18,082 nucleotides of DNA from Burkholderiales bacterium (GTDB lineage Bacteria > Pseudomonadota > Gammaproteobacteria > Burkholderiales > SG8-39), in NCBI GenBank assembly GCA_016649475.1, contig JAENXP010000005.1, positions 1 to 18,082 on the forward strand. The letters are read 5' to 3'. Both the position numbers and the translations under genes were made by a program. A model generated the notes under the pieces. It was not told the origin of the DNA. It did no database searches and saw only the letters and a list, made by a program, of their open reading frames with translations. Positions 1 through 6,141 of the stretch are shown here, piece after piece; positions within the stretch are counted from its first letter, which is position 1; each line of letters starts with the position of its first letter.

Positions 1-710
1 ACATAGCCCCCGATCCGATTCGACAGAACCGCCAACGCCATGGGCGCCAGATCGTCCGCCCGGCCCAGCCGTCCGAGCGGAATGTGGCGTGCCAAAGCCG
101 GATCGGCGACGAAACCACCGGCTGCGATGGCGCCGGGAACCAGGGCATTGACGCGGATGCCGTATCTGCCCAGCGCCCTGGCGAATTCCTTGACCAGCAT
201 TTCCATGGCAGCTTTCGAACTGCTGTAGTGCGGCAGGTTGCGCGGCGTTTGTGCGTGCAGCGAGGTCAGATAAAGCATGCTTCCGGGCGCTTTCGCCGCG
301 ATCAGGCTTTTCGCGATTTCGCGCCCGAGATGAAAGCCGGCGTCCAGATTCACCGCGCGCATGCGCTCCCAGGTCTCATCGCTCACGGCCAGCAGGTGAT
401 CCTGCTCGCGCCGCGGCGGCGAGGCGCTGTGCACGAACAGCGTGACGAGCCCCAGGCGCTTGCGCGCATCAGCGAGCAGCCGGTCGCACTCGGCGCGCTC
501 GGCCAGATCGCCCGTCCACGCGAGCGCCAAGGCCGGATCGGCAGCGGCATCTGCGGCGGCGCCCGCTTTGTCGGCGTCGATGTCCGCGAATAGCGTGCGC
601 ACCCCTACTCCAACCAGCGCCAGCGCTATCGCTCGGCCGATACCGTTGCCGGCACCGGTCACCACCGCCGCATCGCGCTCGCGGTCGAACGCCTGATCGA
701 ATACCGACAT
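1..710 (-). CDS. Short-chain dehydrogenase/reductase (SDR), C-terminus beyond window
   Basis: NAD(P)-dependent oxidoreductase of the classical SDR family, probably cytoplasmic; substrate not predictable. Reading back from an ATG at 710 gives 236 residues with no stop before the window edge. The cofactor loop TGAGNGIG is at residues 18-25, an acidic 'FADID' segment follows beta-2 (suggesting NAD(H) preference), HSASP stands where NNAG is usual, and the catalytic pair is a serine in 'LTSLH' with YSSSK about 12 residues on. The last visible residues (GGYV) match the usual 'G.YVTG' near the SDR C-terminus, so only some 10-20 residues are missing. A strong Shine-Dalgarno GGGAGG precedes the start. 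It begins 22 nt after the maiA stop on the same strand, so the two are probably co-transcribed. The family is certain, the substrate unknown; the HSASP variant makes it divergent from FabG. Confidence 0.88.
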   Translation of the reverse strand, partial: MSVFDQAFDRERDAAVVTGAGNGIGRAIALALVGVGVRTLFADIDADKAGAAADAAADPALALAWTGDLAERAECDRLLADARKRLGLVTLFVHSASPPRREQDHLLAVSDETWERMRAVNLDAGFHLGREIAKSLIAAKAPGSMLYLTSLHAQTPRNLPHYSSSKAAMEMLVKEFARALGRYGIRVNALVPGAIAAGGFVADPALARHIPLGRLGRADDLAPMALAVLSNRIGGY

Positions 711-732
711 GTTTTTCCTCCCGATGAGTCCG

Positions 733-1371
733 CTATGCCGCGTCGGGCTGCCTGCCCGGCTGCGCATCGATAAACGCGTCCAGCTTCATGCACTCCGTAA
801 AAATGCGCATGATCGCAGGATAGGGCGCCAGATCGCAGCTATATCGCTGCGCGTTGAACACCTGAGGCACCAGGCAGCAGTCGGCGAGGGTGACCTGATC
901 GCGATAACAGTACTTCCCGTACTTTTTCGAACTTTCAAGGAACGCTTCCAGACCGGCCAGCCCTTCGGCTATCCAATGGCGGTACCAGACGTTGACGCCC
1001 TCCTCGTCCAGACCATAGCTTTTCTTGACGTAGCGCAGCGTGCGCAGATTGTTGAGCGGGTGGATCTCGCAGGCGATGATCTGCGCCACCGCGCGCACAT
1101 AGGCCCGGTCCCCGGCGTCTGCCGGCAGCAGCGGTGGCTGCGGGCGCGTCTCTTCCAGGTATTCCATCATTGCCAGGGACTGCACCAGGACCCGGCCGCC
1201 GTCGTCCAGGGCCGGCACCAGGCCTTGCGGATGCACCTCCAGGTAGCCCGCCAGCTTGTGCTCGCCCTTGGGCAGGCTGACCGGCACCGGCTCGTAGGCA
1301 AGACCCTTGCAGTTGAGCGCAATGCGCATGCGAAATGCGGCGGAGGAACGGAAGAACGTATACAGCTTCAT
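733..1371 (-). CDS. maiA: Maleylacetoacetate isomerase (zeta-class glutathione S-transferase)
   Basis: Glutathione-dependent cis-trans isomerase of the homogentisate/gentisate (tyrosine or aromatic-acid) breakdown route, cytosolic. The 212-residue length is normal for the family. The N-terminal thioredoxin-like domain carries the zeta-class signature in variant form, 'FRSSAAFRMRIAL' at residues 7-19; Ser9-Ser10 are kept but the following Cys is Ala, as in many bacterial members. 'HPQGLVPAL' (cis-Pro, GSH site) and 'QSLAMMEYLEE' follow, then an all-helical C-terminal domain with 'EIHPLNNLR' and 'WYRHWI'. I chose the ATG at 1371 because it starts the beta-1 strand directly (MKLYTFFRSS) and has GAGGTG seven nt upstream; the reading frame stays open 29 codons further upstream without a better start. 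No fumarylacetoacetase or dioxygenase gene is visible, so the substrate could be another maleyl compound. Confidence 0.85.
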   Translation of the reverse strand: MKLYTFFRSSAAFRMRIALNCKGLAYEPVPVSLPKGEHKLAGYLEVHPQGLVPALDDGGRVLVQSLAMMEYLEETRPQPPLLPADAGDRAYVRAVAQIIACEIHPLNNLRTLRYVKKSYGLDEEGVNVWYRHWIAEGLAGLEAFLESSKKYGKYCYRDQVTLADCCLVPQVFNAQRYSCDLAPYPAIMRIFTECMKLDAFIDAQPGRQPDAA

Positions 1372-1398
1372 CAATCGCACCTCGCGCCAAGTGAACGG

Positions 1399-1422
1399 TT
1401 GAGACAATTTTGACACAATTTT
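1399..1422. promoter_or_regulatory. AT-rich direct repeat between divergent maiA and maoC-like genes
   Basis: The spacer between the two divergent starts (1372-1479) contains ACAATTTT twice, at 1404-1411 and 1415-1422, exactly 11 bp apart (one helical turn), in otherwise GC-rich DNA. TTGAGA (1399-1404) and TTGACA (1410-1415) are -35-like hexamers on the plus strand, but I see no convincing -10 at 16-18 bp. An operator or overlapping promoters is an inference from position only. Confidence 0.3.
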
Positions 1423-1479
1423 CGGTTGCCGCAGGCCGGGCTTTTTGACAGAATGCACGCGCGACAGTCAGGAGCAATG

Positions 1480-1929
1480 ATGGTACTTTTCCCCGGCAAG
1501 GCCTACGACGAAATAAAGGTTGGCGACATTTTCGGCTCGGCCATGACCGTCACCGAAACGCACCTGGTGCTCGCTGCCGGACTGTTCGGCGACTTCAATC
1601 CGCTGCACACCAACGAGTTGCACGGCAAGCAAAGCCGCTTCGGCAGCCGCATCCTGCACGGGCCGTTCACCAGCGCCCTGGTATCAGCCTCGGTGGGCAT
1701 GTACTTCGGCGGCACCGCCATCGCCTATCTGGAGCACACCTGCCGTTTCAAGGCGCCGGTGCGCGCGGGCGACACGCTCACCACCACCTGGACCATCGTG
1801 GAGAAGCATGCGAAGCCCAGGCACAAGGGTGGCATCGCCGTATTGAGCGGCGTATGCAAGAATCAGGACGGCGAGGTGGTGGTCGAGGCCGACGGAAAAA
1901 TCCTCGTCAACAGCCGCGATAAAAAGTAA
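1480..1929 (+). CDS. MaoC-family (R)-specific enoyl-CoA hydratase-like protein
   Basis: Single hot-dog-fold domain of the MaoC/hydratase-2 type, which adds water to enoyl-CoA thioesters in the cytoplasm. The family motif is clear: 'FGDFNPLHTN' at residues 36-45 gives the catalytic Asp38 and His43, followed by 'GSRILHGPFTSALV', the usual helix end. Length is 149 residues, normal for one-domain members. Two adjacent ATGs occur at 1477 and 1480; the second is preferred because AGGAG at 1470-1474 lies 5 nt from it and only 2 nt from the first. The frame is open further upstream (1426, 1453) without a ribosome site. It is divergent from maiA-SDR, and with the SDR and the acyl-CoA synthetase further on it could supply hydratase and dehydrogenase steps of a CoA-thioester pathway (inference). 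Exact substrate unknown. Confidence 0.82.
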   Translation: MVLFPGKAYDEIKVGDIFGSAMTVTETHLVLAAGLFGDFNPLHTNELHGKQSRFGSRILHGPFTSALVSASVGMYFGGTAIAYLEHTCRFKAPVRAGDTLTTTWTIVEKHAKPRHKGGIAVLSGVCKNQDGEVVVEADGKILVNSRDKK

Positions 1930-1952
1930 GGCGCCGACTCAGGCCGCGGGAC

Positions 1953-3242
1953 TCAGCTCCTGCGGTGTTCCTTGGCCACGGACCTGCGCACATAGCGTAT
2001 GCCGAATGCGGCAAGCAAGGCCACCACGGGTATCGACCATCCCATGGCGATGTCCGGCTCGACCGCGAGCCCGGCCGACTTGAACGCCTTTGCCGCATAG
2101 CCCACCAGACTGACCAGATAATAGGTGATCGCCGCCACCGACAAACCCTCGACCGTCTCTTGCAGGCGCAACTGCAGGCGCGCGCGCCGGTTCATCGACG
2201 CAAGCAGCTCCTGGTTCTGCATCTCACGCACGATGTCCACCCGCGTTCGCAGCAGATCGCTGGCGCGCGCGACGCGCTCGGACAATTCGGTCTGGCGCCG
2301 CGCCACCGATTCGCAGGTGTTCATGGCCGGCGCCAGGCGGCGCTGCATGAATTCGTCGATGGTCTGAATGCCCGGGATGCGTTGTTCGCGCAGTTCCGAA
2401 ATGCGCTGCTTGACCAGACCGTAGTAGGCGCGCGCGGCCCCAAAGCGATAGCTGCCGGCGGCAATCTCGCGCTCCACCGCGGCGGCGAGCTTGGTCAGGC
2501 GATCGAGCAGTCCGGGCTCGTCGGCAGAACCCTGCGTCACCATCAGCTCGGTGATGCCGGCCAGATCGCGCTCGGCCGCGGCCAGCCTGGCGCCGGCTTC
2601 ACGCGCGAGCGGAAGCGCGAGCAGGGCAAACATGCGGTAGGTTTCGATTTCGAGCAAGCGCTGCAGCAAGCGGCCGGCGCGGCGCCTGCCCATACCCCGG
2701 TCGAGCAGCAGGAAGCGGGAAAAGCCGTCCTCGTGGATGCGGAAATCGGTAAACGCAGCCGCGCTGCCATCGGCCAGCTGCGCTCCCACCAGCGTATTGC
2801 CGGAGAAATTCGCCGAGATCGCTTCGACGTCGGGCAGGTCCCCGGCGCCGGGCAATAGCGCCACATGCGCAGCCACGATCAGGCTGCCGGGCAGGCCGGC
2901 CACCCATTCCGATGGCAGCGAATTGACCGCCGGCTGCGCGAACGGCTCGCCGCCGGCGGCGGGTTCAAACACGGTGTAGCTGCTGAACTCGCCGTGACGC
3001 TCCCAGCGCAGGCGGAAAGCGCCGCAATCGGCGGCGTAGAAGTTCGCCTCCGGCGGCGGTGGCTGACAATCGTAGCGCGCGCACAGTTCGGCCACGTGCG
3101 CGTATTCCTGCTCGCGCTCTGCCGGTTGTGCGAGCATCGCCAGATAGGAAGCCCGCTGCGGTACCTGCAGCGTATGGTACGGCCGGGAATGCACCTCGTC
3201 GTTGAGGACGACACGCCGGGGATGAATGGGCGGAAGTTTCAC
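1953..3242 (-). CDS. DUF3422 family membrane protein
   Basis: Conserved proteobacterial protein of unknown function; 429 residues, the usual family length. The N-terminus has the family block 'HPRRVVLNDEVHSRP' (7-21), then 'FRLRWERHGEFSSYTVF' (76-92), 'FTDFRIHEDGFSRFLLLDRG' (164-183) and a long helical part with 'YRFGAARAYYGLV' (265-277). Residues about 312-362 look like a coiled coil, followed by two hydrophobic segments (about 366-385 and 399-418) and a basic tail, so it is probably anchored in the inner membrane by its C-terminus. The start is GTG at 3242, which overlaps the stop of the acyl-CoA synthetase (GTGA); this indicates translational coupling. The frame stays open far upstream inside the synthetase gene, but that part has no family similarity. 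A link with acyl-CoA metabolism is only suggested by the coupling. Confidence 0.85.
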   Translation of the reverse strand: MKLPPIHPRRVVLNDEVHSRPYHTLQVPQRASYLAMLAQPAEREQEYAHVAELCARYDCQPPPPEANFYAADCGAFRLRWERHGEFSSYTVFEPAAGGEPFAQPAVNSLPSEWVAGLPGSLIVAAHVALLPGAGDLPDVEAISANFSGNTLVGAQLADGSAAAFTDFRIHEDGFSRFLLLDRGMGRRRAGRLLQRLLEIETYRMFALLALPLAREAGARLAAAERDLAGITELMVTQGSADEPGLLDRLTKLAAAVEREIAAGSYRFGAARAYYGLVKQRISELREQRIPGIQTIDEFMQRRLAPAMNTCESVARRQTELSERVARASDLLRTRVDIVREMQNQELLASMNRRARLQLRLQETVEGLSVAAITYYLVSLVGYAAKAFKSAGLAVEPDIAMGWSIPVVALLAAFGIRYVRRSVAKEHRRS

Positions 3243-4900
3243 CGCTTGCCGGCCATGAGATGCTTCTTCTTTTCCTCTTCCCTGAGCCGCAGCACGCGCC
3301 GCTGCACCTTGCCGGTGGTGGTCATCGGCAACGCGTCGATGAATTCGATTTCCTTCGGATATTCGTAGGGCGCGAGCTTGCCGCGCACGTGCGCCTGCAG
3401 TTCCGCCTCCAGTTCGGGCGAAGGCTGGTGCCCCGGGGTTAGCACGATGAACGCCTTGACGATATTGGTGCGTTCCGGGTCGGGGCTGCCGACCACCGCG
3501 GCGTTGGCGACAGCCGCGTGCTTCACCAGGCAGTTCTCGATCTCGGAGGGCCCGATGCGGTAACCCGCGCTCTTGAACACGTCGTCGGCACGGCCCTGGT
3601 ACCAGAAATAACCGTCTTCGTCCTTTTTCGCCAGATCGCCGGTGCGGCACCAGTTTGCGCTGTACTTGTTCTGCGTCGCCTCCGGGTTTTTCCAGTACCC
3701 CAGGAAAAACACCGCATCGGGCACGCCATGGATATCGGTGCGGTGCACCGCCACTTCGCCCACCGCCCCGGCTTCCACTTCCTTGCCCGCGTCGTCGATG
3801 ACACCGACCTTGTGCCCCGGGTATGGCCGTCCGATCGAGCCCGGCCTGGCCGGCCACAAGGTGTGCGAATTGCCGACGATGTAATTGATTTCGGTCTGAC
3901 CGAACATTTCGTTGATGGTGACCCCGAGCATTTCCCGGCTCCACGCAAACACGGTTTCGCCCACGGATTCGCCCGCACTCATGATGGAGCGCAGCGTCAC
4001 CTCGTAGCGGCGCTTCGGTTCGGGTACCGCCTTCATCATCATTTTCAGCGCGGTGGGAAAGAGGAAGGTGTTCCTCACCGCGTATTTCTCCATCAGATGG
4101 AAGGCTTTCTCCGGATCGAAACGGCCGCGGTAGCCGAGTATCGGATAGCCGTGATACAGCGTCGGCAGCAGCGCGTCCATCAGGCCGCCGGTCCAGGCCC
4201 AGTCGGCGGGCGACCAGAACATATCCCCGGTCTGCGGGAAAATGTTGTGCGAGTGCGAGAATCCGGGCAGATTTCCGATCAGTACACGCTGCGGCTTCAG
4301 CGCTCCCTTGGGCGGCCCTGTAGTGCCGCTGGTGTAGACCAGCAGCGCCGGTTCCTCCGCGGCGGTATCGACACAATCGAATTTGCGCGACGCCTGCGCG
4401 AGCAGCGACTCCCAGGATAGCGTGCCGGACTCGCGCGCACCGTCGACACCGATCACGTGCTTCAACGCGGGCAAGCGCTCGCGAATCGGCCACAGGTTCG
4501 GCAGGGACACGGTATCGACCAAGGCGACGATGGTTTCGCTGTTATGCAGCCGGTATTCCAGCGCGTCCGGACCGAACAGGACGGACAGCGGCATGGCCAC
4601 TGCACCCATCTGGTAGCAGGCGATGTGCGCGACCACGGTCTCGGGGCGTTGCGGCAGAATGATGCCGATGCGATCCCCGCGTTTCACCCCCAGCGCGGTC
4701 AGCGCGTTGGACAGGCGGTTTGCCTGTTGCTGCAGGTCCCAATAGGTGTAGGCGGCGCAGGCGCCATCCTCGTCTTCCCAGTAGAGCGCGAAGCGGTGCC
4801 GTTCCAGCGCATGCCGGCCGCAACAGGCCCAGCCCATGTTGAAGCGCTGCGGCACTTCCCAGCGGAAGCCGCGATAGATTTCCTCATATCGATCCTGCAT
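3239..4900 (-). CDS. AMP-forming acyl-CoA synthetase, medium-chain type
   Basis: ANL-superfamily ligase that activates a carboxylic acid to acyl-AMP and then acyl-CoA; cytoplasmic. The 553-residue protein has all core motifs: P-loop 'YTSGTTGPPKG' (189-199), 'FGQTE' (333-337), 'RTGD' (419-422), the hinge region 'GRADDVFKSAGYRIGPSEIE' (436-455) and the C-terminal catalytic lysine in 'TTTGKVQRR' (Lys531). The opening 'FRWEVPQRFNMG' is typical of the acetyl/medium-chain acyl-CoA synthetase (MACS) branch; the acid substrate cannot be fixed. The ATG at 4900 is preceded by GGAGGAGGGG, a very strong ribosome site; the frame is open 18 codons further up but lacks such a site. It is followed without a gap by the DUF3422 gene. 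With the MaoC and SDR genes nearby it suggests local acyl-CoA metabolism. Confidence 0.87.
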   Translation of the reverse strand: MQDRYEEIYRGFRWEVPQRFNMGWACCGRHALERHRFALYWEDEDGACAAYTYWDLQQQANRLSNALTALGVKRGDRIGIILPQRPETVVAHIACYQMGAVAMPLSVLFGPDALEYRLHNSETIVALVDTVSLPNLWPIRERLPALKHVIGVDGARESGTLSWESLLAQASRKFDCVDTAAEEPALLVYTSGTTGPPKGALKPQRVLIGNLPGFSHSHNIFPQTGDMFWSPADWAWTGGLMDALLPTLYHGYPILGYRGRFDPEKAFHLMEKYAVRNTFLFPTALKMMMKAVPEPKRRYEVTLRSIMSAGESVGETVFAWSREMLGVTINEMFGQTEINYIVGNSHTLWPARPGSIGRPYPGHKVGVIDDAGKEVEAGAVGEVAVHRTDIHGVPDAVFFLGYWKNPEATQNKYSANWCRTGDLAKKDEDGYFWYQGRADDVFKSAGYRIGPSEIENCLVKHAAVANAAVVGSPDPERTNIVKAFIVLTPGHQPSPELEAELQAHVRGKLAPYEYPKEIEFIDALPMTTTGKVQRRVLRLREEEKKKHLMAGKR

Positions 4901-5005
4901 GCACCCCTCCTCCCAGGGAGAATTTACGCGATCGCCCCCCACCGGCATCTGCAATTCAGCCGGCAGGCGGCATTGATTCGAGAGTTTAACGCCGGATGCC
5001 GCGCT

Positions 5006-5388
5006 CTACTGCAGTTGTTTCATGCGCTGATCGACGAAGGCGAGCAGTGGCGGGCTGAGTCCGCCCGCGAACTTGGCACGGCGATACGCGTCCAGCGCCT
5101 CCCGGTAGCCTGCTACGGCCTCCTTGTGGCGCCCCAGGCGTTGCGGCACCGCCGCATCGAAGGCGTAGTAGTCGGCATCGCCCGCCACACTGCCGGCGTG
5201 CTTGCGCAACAGCTCGTGCGCTCCCTGCAGATCTCCGCGCTCCACTTGAATTCGCGCCAGCCACTCCGTATAGAAACGGGTCAGCGGAAAAAATGGCCGG
5301 GATCGAGCGAAGGCAGCAGGAACATCAGCCCGACGAGAACCAGGCTGATGCGCGCCGGAATGCGTGGAAGGAAAATGATTCCCAGGGC
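5006..5388 (-). pseudogene. Broken gene: membrane-segment fragment plus MshN-like TPR C-terminus
   Basis: Two pieces in different frames. From 5388 to 5281 one frame encodes 35 residues with a strong hydrophobic stretch ('ISLVLVGLMFLLPSL') and ends in TGA just past a run of six A (5288-5293, plus strand); a TGA also stands directly upstream (5389-5391). From about 5284 to 5006 another frame encodes about 92 residues, 'LTRFYTEWLARIQVERGDL...QLQ'. This piece resembles the C-terminal TPR part of MSHA pilus-biogenesis protein MshN ('LARxxxERGDL', 'DADYxAF', 'QRLGRHxEA', 'GGLSPxLxAFVxQR'), but one repeat seems missing between 'YREAL' and 'DAYRRA', the place where MshN proteins usually have a 'WWxGLG' repeat. 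The switch of G/C-rich third positions from one frame to the other near the A6 run supports a frameshift. No other msh genes are visible. It could alternatively be a short expressed TPR protein from a GTG at 5401. Confidence 0.5.
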
Positions 5389-5433
5389 TCAGGGTAGCCA
5401 CAAGGTCGCCCGCTGTCGCGAGACCGATCTGGG

Positions 5434-5889
5434 CTAAGGCCGGTCTTTCCCGGCAGCGCCCGCCGGGGCGGCAACGGCCCCGGATCCGCTTTCCTCTTTC
5501 CCGGGGATCCTTTGCTCCTCGGCCGGCGGCGCGGCGATCTCGGTTGCGAGCCTGAGCCCCTCCTTCCTGCCCGGCTGGTTACCGGCGTCCGCCGCCGCGG
5601 CCTGCGCCGGTTCTGCCGATTCCGCCGCAGCAGCTTCCACGGCAGGCGGTGGCACCGCTGGCGCTGCCGCGCCTAGCCCGGGCTTCAGCACACCGATAGG
5701 CCGGATTCGGGTCACGTAAGCCAGTGGTGTCACCACTGACCTTGGCATGATCTGATATGTGACCCATGCCACCCAGGCGACAACCAGCAGCATGAGCCCG
5801 GCGATAATTCGCCAGAACAACTCCCAGTCCTTGCGCGCTCGCGGTTTGGCCGGTGCGGCGCCCTGCTCCCGCTGCTCATTCTGACTCAT
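5434..5889 (-). CDS. Unrecognised single-pass membrane protein with Ala/Pro-rich tail
   Basis: A 151-residue protein I cannot assign to a family. Residues 1-24 are polar and basic, residues about 25-46 form one strong transmembrane helix ('IIAGLMLLVVAWVAWVTYQI'), then comes 'MPRSVVTPLAYVTRIRPIG' and a low-complexity tail rich in Ala, Pro and Glu (about 70-150). By the positive-inside rule the N-terminus is cytoplasmic and the tail periplasmic. Codon third positions are G/C rich as in neighbouring genes, supporting real coding. The start ATG at 5889 has only a weak ribosome site (GGGT, 6-7 nt). It lies 28 nt after an intrinsic terminator on the same strand, so its expression depends on read-through or on a promoter inside the terminator region. 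The same frame continues past its TAG into the membrane fragment of the broken gene below, so it may itself be the front part of a decayed longer gene. Confidence 0.5.
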   Translation of the reverse strand: MSQNEQREQGAAPAKPRARKDWELFWRIIAGLMLLVVAWVAWVTYQIMPRSVVTPLAYVTRIRPIGVLKPGLGAAAPAVPPPAVEAAAAESAEPAQAAAADAGNQPGRKEGLRLATEIAAPPAEEQRIPGKEESGSGAVAAPAGAAGKDRP

Positions 5890-5917
5890 TTTCGTACCCA
5901 GCCCTGGCTTCGACGGC

Positions 5918-5956
5918 AAAAAAGAAAGGGCTGGTTCGGAATTTCCGAAACAGCCC
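5918..5956 (-). terminator. Strong intrinsic terminator downstream of the tyrosine kinase gene
   Basis: Bases 5928-5956 form a hairpin of 6 bp, one G/A mismatch and 6 bp more with a 3-nt loop (GGGCTG..CAGCCC outer, TTCGGA..TCCGAA inner). Read on the minus strand it is followed by TTTCTTTTTT (5927-5918). This is a textbook Rho-independent terminator for minus-strand transcription; on the plus strand no T run follows. Confidence 0.85.
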
Positions 5957-6120
5957 CTGAGTTTGCTGGACATGCGGAAGAGCGTCCCGAAGGTCTCGAT
6001 CCGATCCGAGGGGAAAGTCCCCGCAAGGGACATCCCGTCGTTTCGCAAAGATCGCCAAGCTCATGCCTGCCTTTATCGGAGATTCCCGCGCCTTCTTTTT
6101 CGGATCGCGGGAATCGACTC
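5957..6120 (-). ncRNA. Candidate structured RNA (leader/attenuator or 3'-UTR sRNA)
   Basis: Non-coding stretch between the kinase stop (6142) and the terminator. Visible structure, minus strand: a perfect 10-bp inverted repeat GATTCCCGCG/CGCGGGAATC (6106-6115 with 6081-6090, 15-nt loop); three overlapping, mutually exclusive small hairpins at 6010-6022, 6017-6031 and 6027-6036; and UCCGA twice (6100-6104 in the loop, 6076-6080 after the stem) facing UCGGA twice in tandem (6005-6009, 6000-6004), which would allow a loop-to-downstream pseudoknot. A TATATA at 6131-6136 could be a -10 box but has no good -35. It matches no riboswitch class that I can recognise. Function is inference. Confidence 0.3.
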
Positions 6121-6141
6121 ATGCGTACGGTATATAGATCC

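Noticed and set aside
3243..4493. Long minus-strand frame continuing upstream of the DUF3422 gene, giving an apparent 846-residue protein
   Set aside because: This part lies over the acyl-CoA synthetase, which has all its motifs in another frame; the upstream residues are low-complexity Arg/Gly-rich shadow sequence and DUF3422 proteins are about 430 residues.
5957..6120. Known riboswitch class (c-di-GMP, cobalamin, guanidine, fluoride)
   Set aside because: None of the conserved core strings of these classes is present; only generic structure can be claimed.
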